Positions 9,152 to 17,736 of a stretch of 64,000 nt of DNA are shown here, one piece after another. Position numbers and translations under genes: made by a program. Positions within the stretch are counted from its first letter, which is position 1; every line of letters starts with the position of its first letter. The notes under the pieces are model-generated. The model made no database searches. It was not told the origin of the DNA and saw only the letters and a program-made list of their open reading frames with translations. This stretch comes from Promethearchaeia archaeon (lineage in GTDB: Archaea; Asgardarchaeota; Lokiarchaeia; Sigyniarchaeales; SOKP01): assembly GCA_029856145.1 (NCBI GenBank), contig JAHQWK010000008.1:62001-126000 (forward strand). The letters run 5' to 3'.

Positions 9152-10456
9152 TTATCCTCCTTTAATTACTTCCGCTGCTTTTGCTGCTGCCCCACTTGCC
9201 TCAGCAACAGAACGAGGTATATCCATTGGTTCACGAGCACAACCACATGTGAAAATACCTTCTACACTCGTTTCTACCGGAAAAAATGGATCAGTTTTTA
9301 TAAAATTATATTTATTTAATTCAATTCCTAACACATCTGCTAATTTATCAATCCCCTCTGATGGGATAATACACGTTGCTAAAACAGCTAAATCTACTTT
9401 AATCTGTTTTATTTCTGATGTATCAAGATCTTCATAAGTGATAATAGGACTTTCATCCTCATCTATATCAATATGTGAAACTTTACTTTTAATATATTTA
9501 ATATTATATTCATCCTCTCCTCTATGGAGAAAAGATTGAAATCCTTTCCCTCCCGCTCTCATATCAATATAAAAAGCATATGATTCTAAATCATTATTAT
9601 GTTCATATGCTATCATTGCTGCTTTTGTACAATACATGCAACATATAGAAGAACAGTACTTTTGATCTCTATCTGAACGTGAACCTATGCATTGTAGAAA
9701 AGCAATTTTTTTAGGGTCCTCCCCATCAGATAACCTTCTCAAATGCCCATCAAGTGGACCAGAAGCACAAATTAACCGTTCAAATTCTAAGGAAGTCACT
9801 ACATTTCTATATTTCTTATAACCATATTTTGTTAGAGGATTGACATCTTCCATCAAACCATATCCTGGTGCAACAATTATACAACCAACATTTTCAAATT
9901 CTAAAATTTCATCTTTTTGTGTAAGATCAATTGCTTCTGCACCGCAATTCGTAGCACATAGCCCACAAATTCCATAATTTAGATATACACATGAATTTTT
10001 ATCAACAATATAAACAGGAGGAACTGCTGCAGGGAAGGGGATATATACAGCTGCCATATTTTTCAAATTAGCATCAAAATAATTTGGAACGCCTCGTACA
10101 GGGCAAATTGTAGCACAATCTCCACAATTTGTACAAACATCCTCCTTTACATAACGGGCACGTTTAAGAACTTCTACTGTGAAATCCCCACTTATACCCT
10201 CTATCTTTTGTACTTCTGAAAGAGTATAAAGACTAATATTTGGATGCCTATAACATTCTGATAATTTTGGTGCCAAAATACAAATTGAACAGTCTAAGGT
10301 GGGAAATGTCTTATCTAATTGTGCCATTTTTCCTCCAATAACAGGACTTTTTTCTATTAAATGGACTTTTATTCCCATATCTCCCAAATCCAAAGCTGCT
10401 TGAATACCTGCAATACCTGCTCCAATAATAAGAGCACTTTTAGAATTATCTACCAT
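9152..10456 (-). CDS. hdrA: HdrA, N-terminal module as a separate gene
   Basis: 434 residues matching the first module of the fused HdrA: GAGIAGIQAALDLGD flavin site, DKTFPTLDCSICILAPKL, a ferredoxin motif CTNCGDCATICP, and CSSICCMYCTKAAM. Its second ferredoxin motif is altered (CVYLNYGICGLCATNC), spaced differently from the fused copy, so cluster content may differ. Residues near the C terminus (GIFTCGCAREPMDIP) are the usual HdrA FAD-closing segment. It is followed 7 nt later by the C-module gene and preceded 17 nt earlier by frhB. Flavin electron bifurcation is the family role. Confidence 0.9.
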   Translation of the reverse strand: MVDNSKSALIIGAGIAGIQAALDLGDMGIKVHLIEKSPVIGGKMAQLDKTFPTLDCSICILAPKLSECYRHPNISLYTLSEVQKIEGISGDFTVEVLKRARYVKEDVCTNCGDCATICPVRGVPNYFDANLKNMAAVYIPFPAAVPPVYIVDKNSCVYLNYGICGLCATNCGAEAIDLTQKDEILEFENVGCIIVAPGYGLMEDVNPLTKYGYKKYRNVVTSLEFERLICASGPLDGHLRRLSDGEDPKKIAFLQCIGSRSDRDQKYCSSICCMYCTKAAMIAYEHNNDLESYAFYIDMRAGGKGFQSFLHRGEDEYNIKYIKSKVSHIDIDEDESPIITYEDLDTSEIKQIKVDLAVLATCIIPSEGIDKLADVLGIELNKYNFIKTDPFFPVETSVEGIFTCGCAREPMDIPRSVAEASGAAAKAAEVIKGG

Positions 10457-10473
10457 TCAAACCACTATTTTAT

Positions 10474-11568
10474 TTATTTCTTCACTTTTAGTGAAGTCAT
10501 TTTTTTTAACCAATTAATTTTTTTAGGTTGCCATTCGGAAATCTGATCTGCTGGAATAATATATCTTTCAATATACCCTGTTGCGAGTAAAGAATCTATT
10601 AAACTATGCCCCTTTTCATTTCGAGTAAGAATCATTGAATAACCAGTAGGAGCTCCAGATGCTCCAATACTAAGATCTGAAAATCTACCTACAAATTCAT
10701 CACATTCGTGGCAATGATTTCTAACTGCTTCATCAAGATCTTTAATACTAACTTCTTTTACCGTGTCCTCTTTTGACGTGACAAAGAAATTCTTCTTAAT
10801 ATTTGTTTTCTTAATATTTGAAGGGTTTATTTGTGTTTTAGACTTTAAAATTTCTATCAATTTATTATAATCAAAATTTTCAAAACAAAATAGGCCAATT
10901 ATTACACTTATAACATGGGCAGGTTTAATATGTAAAAGTTTCATCTTACTAATTGCCCTACATTGGCACGGGGTCCCAACAAATGCAATACGTAATTGAT
11001 CGCTATCATAAATTCTTTTCTTGTGAGAAATTATTTCTTCTGCAACTTGAGTTAAATCTTTTAAAGGCAAGATATTGGATGATATTGAATACCGTGTACC
11101 TGCGGATTTTGCTAATTCATCTTTACTATATATTATTTTAGGTATTGGTTTAAAATTATCGTCATATTCAGATACAATTGCCGCGTCTATATTATTAGTA
11201 TCAAACAAATACGTTAAAATAGTCGAGACAATACCCCCATCTTGTCCAACTTCTTGTATTTTTGCATTTGTTGTTTTCGCAGCAAAAATATCAATAATAT
11301 TCCCAAGTTCATCTTTAACGAGATGAGCTTCTTTTAATCTGTCTAATAAGGGTTCAGTTTGAGGACAAATATAATAACAATATCCACATTCTTTACAATT
11401 CTCAACACTTTTATCGGATTTAAACTTTGGAGTATAATTATCCATCTCGATAACATTAAATGCTTGATTTTCACAATATGCAATACAAGCGCCGCAAGCA
11501 CAACATCTATTAACTGAGATTACATCTTTCTGTAGATTTTCAAATGTTTTTATATCTGCTAATCCCAT
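10474..11568 (-). CDS. frhB: FrhB-like coenzyme F420-linked oxidoreductase beta subunit
   Basis: A 364-residue protein with an N-terminal two-cluster head (CCACGACIAYC, CKECGYCYYICPQ). The FrhB core follows, with GQDGGIVSTIL (about 108-118), the conserved FVGTPCQCRAI (about 194-204) and SIGASGAP near 315. FrhB binds FAD and exchanges hydride with F420. Lying between hdrB and the split hdrA genes, it would let the Hdr complex use F420H2 or make it. A second FrhB-like gene starts at 233. The gap of 56 nt to hdrB is the widest within the front of the operon. Related FrhB-like proteins also serve formate dehydrogenases and sulfite reductases, so F420 use is likely but not proven. Confidence 0.86.
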   Translation of the reverse strand: MGLADIKTFENLQKDVISVNRCCACGACIAYCENQAFNVIEMDNYTPKFKSDKSVENCKECGYCYYICPQTEPLLDRLKEAHLVKDELGNIIDIFAAKTTNAKIQEVGQDGGIVSTILTYLFDTNNIDAAIVSEYDDNFKPIPKIIYSKDELAKSAGTRYSISSNILPLKDLTQVAEEIISHKKRIYDSDQLRIAFVGTPCQCRAISKMKLLHIKPAHVISVIIGLFCFENFDYNKLIEILKSKTQINPSNIKKTNIKKNFFVTSKEDTVKEVSIKDLDEAVRNHCHECDEFVGRFSDLSIGASGAPTGYSMILTRNEKGHSLIDSLLATGYIERYIIPADQISEWQPKKINWLKKMTSLKVKK

Positions 11569-11624
11569 TTTTTACCAAATCTTTTTTTTAAGTTTAATAA
11601 TTAATTGTATATTTTATTGAAATT

Positions 11625-12488
11625 TTAAAATCCTTCTAATAATTTTGTAGCTCGAACTCGATGAAAATTCAATCCTAATTCTTCAGGTTTAAACCCAAAT
11701 GCGAGTGCTATTAATTCTGAGAGATAAAAAACTGGGAAATTATAACCATTTTCTTTTCCTTTACTCAGTTCTCGTTGATTGAAATCAAATTGTTGAAAGC
11801 ATGCAGGGCATACTAAGGTAATACAATTCGCTCCAGATTCTTGAATTGATTTGAATTTATTATCAATCATTTGAAGAGAAATTTCTTTATCTGATTTATC
11901 AAGAGGATTTCCACAACATTCCATCTTCAACTCATACTCTATAGAGTCTGCTCCTATTGCTTTAACTATTTCATCAATAGTTACTGGATTAAAAGGATCA
12001 TCCCAATTAATAATCTCAGAAGGTCTTAAATAATGACATCCATAATGAACCGCTACTTTAAATCCATTTAAAGGATGAACCACATTCTCTCTCACTTTAT
12101 CAAGATTTTCATAAAGAACCTGAGCAAAATGTTTTACTTCTGTGTTTCCGTCATATTTTTTTCCTACTTTTTTTAAAACTTTATTTACTTCATCCTTTAC
12201 ATCTGGATCTTTTCTAATAAAATGATTCACTCCTTTTAGTGTTTCGACACAACCAGAACAAAAAGATATAATTCCACCATTATCATTTGATAAGCTTAAA
12301 TTTCTTGCTCCTAAAGCTAACCAAGTTTTATGATCTATAAGCTCTATTCCTGTAGGATCAGGACAACAACTAAATCCATCAACATCATTCAATTTAATAT
12401 CAAGCTTTTCAAATACCTTTCTTGATGATGCTTCTAAGAACGGAAGCCTAGCTGGGATTACACACCCTAAAAATAAATCATAAGACAT
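11625..12488 (-). CDS. hdrB: Heterodisulfide reductase subunit B
   Basis: 287 residues with the two CCG-type domains that hold the non-cubane clusters cleaving the disulfide. The first is around FSCCPDP and CSGC; the second runs from HYGCHYL through ECCGNPLDK to VCPAC. The first motif reads CCPDP instead of CCGxP. The gene lies 3 nt after hdrC, with its Shine-Dalgarno (GGAGGAGG) inside the end of hdrC, so the two are translationally coupled. In methanogens the substrate is CoM-S-S-CoB; in a non-methanogen such as this one probably is, another thiol disulfide or acceptor must be assumed. Confidence 0.93.
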   Translation of the reverse strand: MSYDLFLGCVIPARLPFLEASSRKVFEKLDIKLNDVDGFSCCPDPTGIELIDHKTWLALGARNLSLSNDNGGIISFCSGCVETLKGVNHFIRKDPDVKDEVNKVLKKVGKKYDGNTEVKHFAQVLYENLDKVRENVVHPLNGFKVAVHYGCHYLRPSEIINWDDPFNPVTIDEIVKAIGADSIEYELKMECCGNPLDKSDKEISLQMIDNKFKSIQESGANCITLVCPACFQQFDFNQRELSKGKENGYNFPVFYLSELIALAFGFKPEELGLNFHRVRATKLLEGF

Positions 12489-12491
12489 ACT

Positions 12492-12989
12492 TTATGCCTC
12501 CTCCTTTGGAATGTTGCTTTCAAAATTAGTTTCCTTTAAAATTTTCTTTATTTCATCAACCGGTGCTGTTTTTATCGATGGAAGTCCTAATTTCTCTCGT
12601 CTGGCTATAATGGCTTTTGAATATGGAAGTGCAACTCCATTCTCTAAAACAGCCCTCCCCTGTGAAATAAAAGCTTCAGGAACATTGCCAGTAAGAAAAC
12701 ACTTATTTTTTATCAATGTAAAAATTTCGGTAATCTCAACCTTTTGAGGACATAGCTCAACACAAGTCTGACAAGTGGAACAAAGCCAAGGATTAGGATC
12801 TTGCTTTTCTATCAACTTATCTTTTAAACCCAAAATTGCTTCTTCAATAATTTTTCTAGGATTATAACTTCCTTGAGTTATCAGAGCAACAGGGCACCCA
12901 CCACTACAAGTACTACACTGATAGCAGTAGCTTAAAGAAGCATTATGTTTTAATACTTCATTTCGAAACTCAAAATTTATTACAGACAT
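12492..12989 (-). CDS. hdrC: Heterodisulfide reductase subunit C
   Basis: 165 residues with two [4Fe-4S] motifs, CYQCSTCSGGCP near residue 22 and CSTCQTCVELCP near residue 70, in the spacing of HdrC. It relays electrons from HdrA to HdrB. It is the first gene of the minus-strand operon. Its upstream side is a long non-coding stretch, so the promoter of the whole cluster must be there. No membrane segment is present, which fits the soluble Hdr class rather than HdrDE. Confidence 0.93.
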   Translation of the reverse strand: MSVINFEFRNEVLKHNASLSYCYQCSTCSGGCPVALITQGSYNPRKIIEEAILGLKDKLIEKQDPNPWLCSTCQTCVELCPQKVEITEIFTLIKNKCFLTGNVPEAFISQGRAVLENGVALPYSKAIIARREKLGLPSIKTAPVDEIKKILKETNFESNIPKEEA

Positions 12990-13566
12990 GTCTAAAAGTT
13001 TTATTATCCATCTACTAGATGATTAGAAAAATAATAGAGATTTAATAAATTTTTTAGAAAATTTCAATAACCAAATGCTTTAAATTTGTTATATATTATC
13101 AAAATTATAAAATTGGCGGTGCATTTTGACCACCTAATTCCCCTTATTGTGTATTTCTTCTAATCTTAGTAATTTTTTATAGGTAATTTTTTGGAACATT
13201 GAATAAAAGATAGATTTAGTGATCGAGAGCGATCAAAAACCCCCAAAATTGTTTAATTCTTTTAGTCATTTTTTTAACGATCGATTATAAAAATAATTCT
13301 GATCTATTTCAGTAATTTGGATTATTATTTTTGGATAAAAATATCTTTTTGCACTATGGATGGTCAATATTGATCGCATGGATCGAATAATGTTCATCAC
13401 ATGATCTATTTTTTCATAAATCGCTGTTTTCGAAACATAAAATGTCGAAAAGCGGTAATATTTAAATATGAAAAGTGATAATAGTATTTTAGTGATAAAT
13501 AATAATTAATAATATCAGAAGTTTTATAAAAAATTAATATACAATTTATAAGAAGTGATAAAAAAA
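12990..13566. other. 577-nt intergenic region upstream of the hdr operon
   Basis: No gene is recognised. It must contain the hdr operon promoter on the minus strand; a weak TATA-like TTTATTAAAT (minus sense) lies near 13038-13049. It also holds a small hairpin GATCGagagCGATC near 13221-13234 and several further GATC-centred words to about 13405. On the plus side TATTTAAATATG near 13461-13471 could serve the next gene. No tRNA or C/D-box RNA could be made out. Confidence 0.4.
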
Positions 13567-13824
13567 ATGTGTAATAGTTGTAATTGCGACGCATATGACC
13601 AATGCTCGATAGTTGGTTACATGCCTGTTGGATTCTGTTGTACTAAATGTTATCTTTATAACGAGATGCACACGTGTTTAAAATCCACTGTGAAGGAGAA
13701 AGTGTCTAAGATTGAACCTGTGAGTGCTACGATTGAAGATGGTGTTTTAAAAGTCGTAGTTAGGAAAGATGAAAAAGAAGTTCCATTAGTGATTGACTTA
13801 GATAAACAGTTTGGCTCTGAATAG
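13567..13824 (+). CDS. Small cysteine-rich protein of unknown function
   Basis: 85 residues. The first 40 hold eight cysteines in pairs (MCNSCNCDAYDQC, FCCTKCY, HTC), which suggests a metal or FeS site. The C-terminal 40 residues are a small beta-rich tail with no Cys. An upstream GTG at 13555 is in frame, but the ATG at 13567 with a GTGAT Shine-Dalgarno 7 nt ahead is preferred. It is transcribed divergently from the hdr operon across a 577-nt gap. A redox or metal-trafficking role is only inferred from the cysteines and location. Confidence 0.6.
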   Translation: MCNSCNCDAYDQCSIVGYMPVGFCCTKCYLYNEMHTCLKSTVKEKVSKIEPVSATIEDGVLKVVVRKDEKEVPLVIDLDKQFGSE

Positions 13825-13883
13825 AATTTTCTAAATTTATTTTATTTTTCATCGAAGTCTAGGCATTACGAGAAAAAGTAAAA

Positions 13884-13933
13884 GGGTCAGTTCCCCAGCA
13901 AGTCCTTGAATAAAACGAGCGGGTGAGGTGAGT
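13884..13933 (+). repeat. Dispersed structured repeat, copy 1 (left half only)
   Basis: Contains the left arm GGGTCAGTTCCCC and the conserved loop GGTGAGGTGAGT of the 98-bp repeat, then diverges; the right arm GGGAACTG is missing. It ends about 6 nt from the stop codon of the minus-strand ferredoxin gene. Like four other copies it has the plus-strand orientation and lies just 3' of a minus-strand gene. Confidence 0.8.
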
Positions 13934-13938
13934 TTCTC

Positions 13939-14160
13939 TTATTCCCATGCGGAATGATCTAAAATTGCGTTTGTTGGACACACATCTTGACACGCCATAC
14001 AATCAGTACACTCTCCAATATTCTCTGCTATGATTTTTCCATTAACTAATTTATAAACTTCTACAGGACACGCAATGATACAGTCCTCTGCACCAATGCA
14101 TCTGTCCAAGTCAATTTCAACCCAATGATCTTGATCTTCCCATTTTTTAATATTTACCAT
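13939..14160 (-). CDS. Ferredoxin with one altered cluster motif
   Basis: 73 residues. The second motif CTDCMACQDVCP is a complete [4Fe-4S] site. The first reads CIGAEDCIIACP: the second cysteine is Ala, so this site has three Cys and may bind a [3Fe-4S] cluster, as in ferredoxins with Asp at that place. Four Trp/His-rich residues near the N terminus (KWEDQDHW) are unusual. It would be a soluble electron carrier. It stands alone between the Cys-rich protein and the molybdoenzyme gene, with a truncated repeat at its 3' end. Confidence 0.85.
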   Translation of the reverse strand: MVNIKKWEDQDHWVEIDLDRCIGAEDCIIACPVEVYKLVNGKIIAENIGECTDCMACQDVCPTNAILDHSAWE

Positions 14161-14293
14161 TTTTAGAATTCTCTTAGAATATTTAAGTTAAAATCAATTC
14201 ATTTTCTCTTTTTCTTCTTAAGGGTTGTTAAAATCTATTTAAATTTATAATTTATTCTTATTTTTCTAAAGCTTCTTTATTACCGTCGGAAAT

Positions 14294-15343
14294 CTAGTAT
14301 AAACGTAGAAAATTGAGAAATACTAATAAAAATCCTAATATAATGGTTAGTAAAAACAAATAAAAAGAATATACATTCCATTTATAGTGCCAAGTTCTTT
14401 TTTTGAGATCCCTCTTTCTTGATTTTTTGAAGCCAGTAATAGCTCCGGGTATGACAAGAATGATAGAAATTAAAGCTATTATACCATGAATAGTATAAAG
14501 TATGGCTCCTCTGTTTAAGAAGGTAGAGATAATCCAATATAAGAAAACACTTAAAGAAGTGAGAAAATAGCCAATACCAACGGTAATATGGAATTTCCTA
14601 TTTACAAATTTAGGAAGATCGTGAAAAAATTCAGTTACTGGAGACCTTTTTAATCCTGTCATAATAGCAACCCCTCCGAAAAGTAAAGAAATCGACAATA
14701 ACACAGCATGCCAAATCCAATCTGAGAAAGGTGTAATTGAAGCATCATCACTCCATCCTCGACTTTCCCAAAAACCTATATAATCATAATTTACAATCTC
14801 CATCCTAACGACCCATTTCACCCATTTATACCCTAGATGGTTTGGAGCAACAACTCTAACAGGAAATCCTTGTTCGACGGGAAGAACTTCACCATTCATT
14901 TCATATGCTAAAAGAACATTAGCCATACGTGCTTCTTCAATTGTCAAAGAGGAAGAATAATTATCTGCAGCATAAAAAACAACATCTATGGCCCCAGGTT
15001 TTACTTCCGCTAAATCTAGTAAATCCTTAACGGGAATTCCCTTCCATATTGCTGTAGCATATGGTCCATCAACACATTTTAGTGTAGCTAAAACCTCTTG
15101 TGAAGGTTGAGAAGTAAAGTTGGAATACGTAAAAGTCAAATTATTGTTGATATGTCCATTAATCGTTAATGTCCAATTATTTATCTCAATATGGGGAATT
15201 TCCCCCTTGCTTACTACAAAAAATTGATCATTAGGAGTAATAATAGCTCTACTAATTACGACTCCAGTCAATCCAATTAACGGAAGACATAACAAAATAA
15301 GAATTCCAATGTATTTTAAAAATATCTTTCTTTTTCTGTTCAT
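14294..15343 (-). CDS. Membrane-anchored sulfite-oxidase-like molybdopterin oxidoreductase with cytochrome b-like tail
   Basis: 349 residues. A signal anchor spans about 9-32. The molybdopterin-binding core runs from about 50 to 195, with Cys90 in LKCVDGPYA placed as the Mo-ligand Cys and the GYKWVKWV segment near 172. Four hydrophobic helices follow (about 208-230, 250-272, 278-300, 325-347), carrying His in WIWHAVLL, KFHITVG, YTIHGII and TWHYKW, positions that could ligate haem. This looks like a YedY-type enzyme and a YedZ/cytochrome b561-like anchor in one chain. The active domain would face outward. Substrate unknown; a single-gene fusion is notable. Confidence 0.78.
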   Translation of the reverse strand: MNRKRKIFLKYIGILILLCLPLIGLTGVVISRAIITPNDQFFVVSKGEIPHIEINNWTLTINGHINNNLTFTYSNFTSQPSQEVLATLKCVDGPYATAIWKGIPVKDLLDLAEVKPGAIDVVFYAADNYSSSLTIEEARMANVLLAYEMNGEVLPVEQGFPVRVVAPNHLGYKWVKWVVRMEIVNYDYIGFWESRGWSDDASITPFSDWIWHAVLLSISLLFGGVAIMTGLKRSPVTEFFHDLPKFVNRKFHITVGIGYFLTSLSVFLYWIISTFLNRGAILYTIHGIIALISIILVIPGAITGFKKSRKRDLKKRTWHYKWNVYSFYLFLLTIILGFLLVFLNFLRLY

Positions 15344-15498
15344 AGAATATTCTTCAAATCTGAAATATATAATATTTTATAAGAGAATTAAAGAGTTATG
15401 ATAATCGCTTACAATTAAATCAATTAAGATTCCCTAATTTTAAAATTTCCTTGCTATAAATTATAAGATTCATATTTAAAATTATGTATTTTAAAAAA

Positions 15499-15523
15499 AA
15501 TGAAAAGGGTCAGTTAATGCGGT
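15499..15523 (+). repeat. Left-arm fragment of the dispersed repeat
   Basis: AAAAGGGTCAGTTAATGCGG keeps only the first dozen bases of the repeat before diverging. It sits about 80 nt 3' of the minus-strand surface-protein gene, the same relative position as the full copies. Short, so it could be chance. Confidence 0.35.
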
Positions 15524-15604
15524 TTTTTTTAGTAAATAAGGAAGATCTATAGTGAATTTTATTAAAATTAATACAATTAGATAATGAATAAAAATTAAAA
15601 AAAA

Positions 15605-17323
15605 TTATTTATATTTCTTATAAAATACGAGTCCTATTACTGCTATGGCTAGATATATTAGGTAATAATTACCGAAAGGAATTATATTCGGTTCTTCTTT
15701 AGCAATTCCAACTATTGCGAAAATACCCAAGTGATCTACACTGATTAGAACTTTTCCATCTCCAAGATCTATAAAATCTATTTTTTCCCACACTAAAGTA
15801 TCCATACTGAACCACCAAACTTCTATAGCCTTATATTTATTTACGTCGAAGTCAATGGTGATAGTTACAGGACCTTCCAAATTACTGGATTTGTTTATTA
15901 ATAAGTCAATGTACAGCAGACCATTTTTAAGGGATGCATATGTTGGATTATCAACCAACCCAGCAAAGAGTAAATGGGTAGCTTCAGAAACTGAAATCTC
16001 TACATTGATATCAAACTCTGTTGTACCATATGGGATGATGTTGAAATTATACCTTCCCTCGATTATTGTTGAATTTTTATAATATAAGAACCCCTGGTCA
16101 AAATTTGTTAAAGAAATACTATTATTCATGTATTTTATAATTCCATTTGGGAAATATTCTAAGTAATACACAATTTCTTGAGTTGATTTACGGATAATTT
16201 TTATCCAGTATTCACCATAAATTATCCTGTATTCTAAATCAAAATCCGGATCATACATTCTTATATTATCAAGCAGGTGATATAGATCAATACCCTTAGT
16301 TCCTTTTGGAACTAACAATGGCTGTCCACTCATGAAATATTCACCCGTCCTCATCAATAAATCTTCATTGGCAACAGCAATGGTAATATTTGAAGAGTCT
16401 AAAATCCAAGTTTCTGTTGGCCAATTCCATATAAAAATGTCTGCTCTGACTTCTTGAAATCCAGTTAATCCAAAATATGAGGATTTTGTAGAATTGATAA
16501 AGTCTATGATTTCTATTTTGTATTCCATTTTAAATAGGGATTTTCCCCCTGTATAAAAGATATCTCCAATATCTACGGCCCATTCAATGTCATCAAGAGG
16601 ATTAAAATCAAATATCCTAGTGAAATTAAGAGTAATACTATATGGAACCGTTCCTTGAATAGTAGTGTAAATTTCCCCAGTTTTTAATGTACCATTATTA
16701 TAATATTCTAATTTTACATATTCCCCGGATCCTGTACTGTTTTCAAGTAATATCGTATTAGGATCTGGAAATGATATGATTGGGGTTATATCGCCTCCTA
16801 AAAACATTATACAATCATCCTTCATTCTTTCAGCACACCATTGTATCATTAAACCATTGGTTCCATTTATTGGAATAAAAGGAGATGGGATTAGAGACAT
16901 GTAGGGATCAAATCCCAAGAAATCACCAACTCCCCCGTATGTAAAATTGACTAAAGAACAATTTACTATACCATAAGGCATTTCTTCTAATGAGTTGGTA
17001 GTTGTATTAAAAAATAAGTTTTTTAATTGGATTCCATAATAGTCGACACCAGTTCCTTTATAATTATTGAAATAAGTAATATCTGAGATATTATAGATAA
17101 CTCTAAATGGTCCAAAGAGAAGTTCAGTGCCATTATAATATCTAAGTTCCCAACCAACAACCGTACCCTCATCAAAATCCCAATAAATATTATCATTTGG
17201 AGGATCCAGAGGGGGATCGAAAGGTGTCGAAGCTACAGTATTTCTGATATTCAAATTTATCATTGAGAACAACAATATTAATGTAAATATTACTGACAAT
17301 ATTAAAACTCTATTTTTAACCAT
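15605..17323 (-). CDS. Large secreted, membrane-anchored surface protein
   Basis: About 572 residues. An N-terminal hydrophobic signal (about 5-31) is followed by a long Asn/Tyr/Thr-rich beta-type ectodomain with many N-x-S/T sites. A C-terminal segment has a helix (NYYLIYLAIAVIGLVFY) and a short basic end KKYK. This is the usual architecture of archaeal cell-surface proteins. No catalytic motif was found. The frame opens at a GTG at 17335, but the ATG at 17323 after a GTGA motif fits better. It is monocistronic with wide flanking gaps. A cell-envelope role is inferred from architecture only. Confidence 0.75.
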   Translation of the reverse strand: MVKNRVLILSVIFTLILLFSMINLNIRNTVASTPFDPPLDPPNDNIYWDFDEGTVVGWELRYYNGTELLFGPFRVIYNISDITYFNNYKGTGVDYYGIQLKNLFFNTTTNSLEEMPYGIVNCSLVNFTYGGVGDFLGFDPYMSLIPSPFIPINGTNGLMIQWCAERMKDDCIMFLGGDITPIISFPDPNTILLENSTGSGEYVKLEYYNNGTLKTGEIYTTIQGTVPYSITLNFTRIFDFNPLDDIEWAVDIGDIFYTGGKSLFKMEYKIEIIDFINSTKSSYFGLTGFQEVRADIFIWNWPTETWILDSSNITIAVANEDLLMRTGEYFMSGQPLLVPKGTKGIDLYHLLDNIRMYDPDFDLEYRIIYGEYWIKIIRKSTQEIVYYLEYFPNGIIKYMNNSISLTNFDQGFLYYKNSTIIEGRYNFNIIPYGTTEFDINVEISVSEATHLLFAGLVDNPTYASLKNGLLYIDLLINKSSNLEGPVTITIDFDVNKYKAIEVWWFSMDTLVWEKIDFIDLGDGKVLISVDHLGIFAIVGIAKEEPNIIPFGNYYLIYLAIAVIGLVFYKKYK

Positions 17324-17502
17324 TTTGGATTTCACTAAATTTATTTATAAGGTATTAGGAATAATAGAATATTTAAATGTTTCTCACACCCCGAATTAAA
17401 TTGAATTTTTCATATTCCAGTAAGAAAACTGATTTCTGTTAAATTTGCTTAATTGGTACATTTTATAGTCTGAAAATTAGATTTAAATTTAACTGTTCCA
17501 GA

Positions 17503-17522
17503 AAAAGTAAAAGAGTCAGTTT
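17503..17522 (+). repeat. Left-arm fragment of the dispersed repeat
   Basis: AAAAAGTAAAAGAGTCAGTT resembles the lead-in and first bases of the repeat (compare AAAAGTAAAAGGGTCAGTT at copy 3) and then diverges. It may be a decayed end. Confidence 0.35.
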
Positions 17523-17613
17523 ATTATTTACAACAAATATTTATAGTTCGATATAAAAGGTCATCTTATTAATTTTGATGATCATAAAAAAAAAAAATAA
17601 AAAAAAATTGTAT

Positions 17614-17712
17614 CTAATAATATATTTTACCAACAAACGCTCTTTTAGCGTCAAACTGGGCCTTAACATTTTTGTAATATTCATAACCATTTTCCATTTT
17701 TTTTTCCACCAT
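17614..17712 (-). CDS. Possible 32-residue small protein
   Basis: A short frame begins ATG GTG GAA and encodes a Tyr/Lys-rich peptide (ENGYEYYKNVKAQFDAKR) ending in TAG. Its composition is protein-like and unlike the surrounding A/T tracts, but there is no clear separate Shine-Dalgarno and no known family. It could be a remnant. It lies in an otherwise gene-free 950-nt stretch. Confidence 0.22.
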   Translation of the reverse strand: MVEKKMENGYEYYKNVKAQFDAKRAFVGKIYY

Positions 17713-17736
17713 TTTTTTTGTTTAATTTTTTTTTGA

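Noticed and set aside
3208..12989. Selenocysteine (in-frame UGA) in HdrA, FrhB or MvhD, as known for some archaea.
   Set aside because: All the relevant motifs have ordinary Cys codons and the frames contain no internal UGA.
12990..13566. tRNA or riboswitch in the long gap before hdrC.
   Set aside because: No cloverleaf, conserved T-arm or known aptamer core could be found by eye; only a short GATC hairpin is present.
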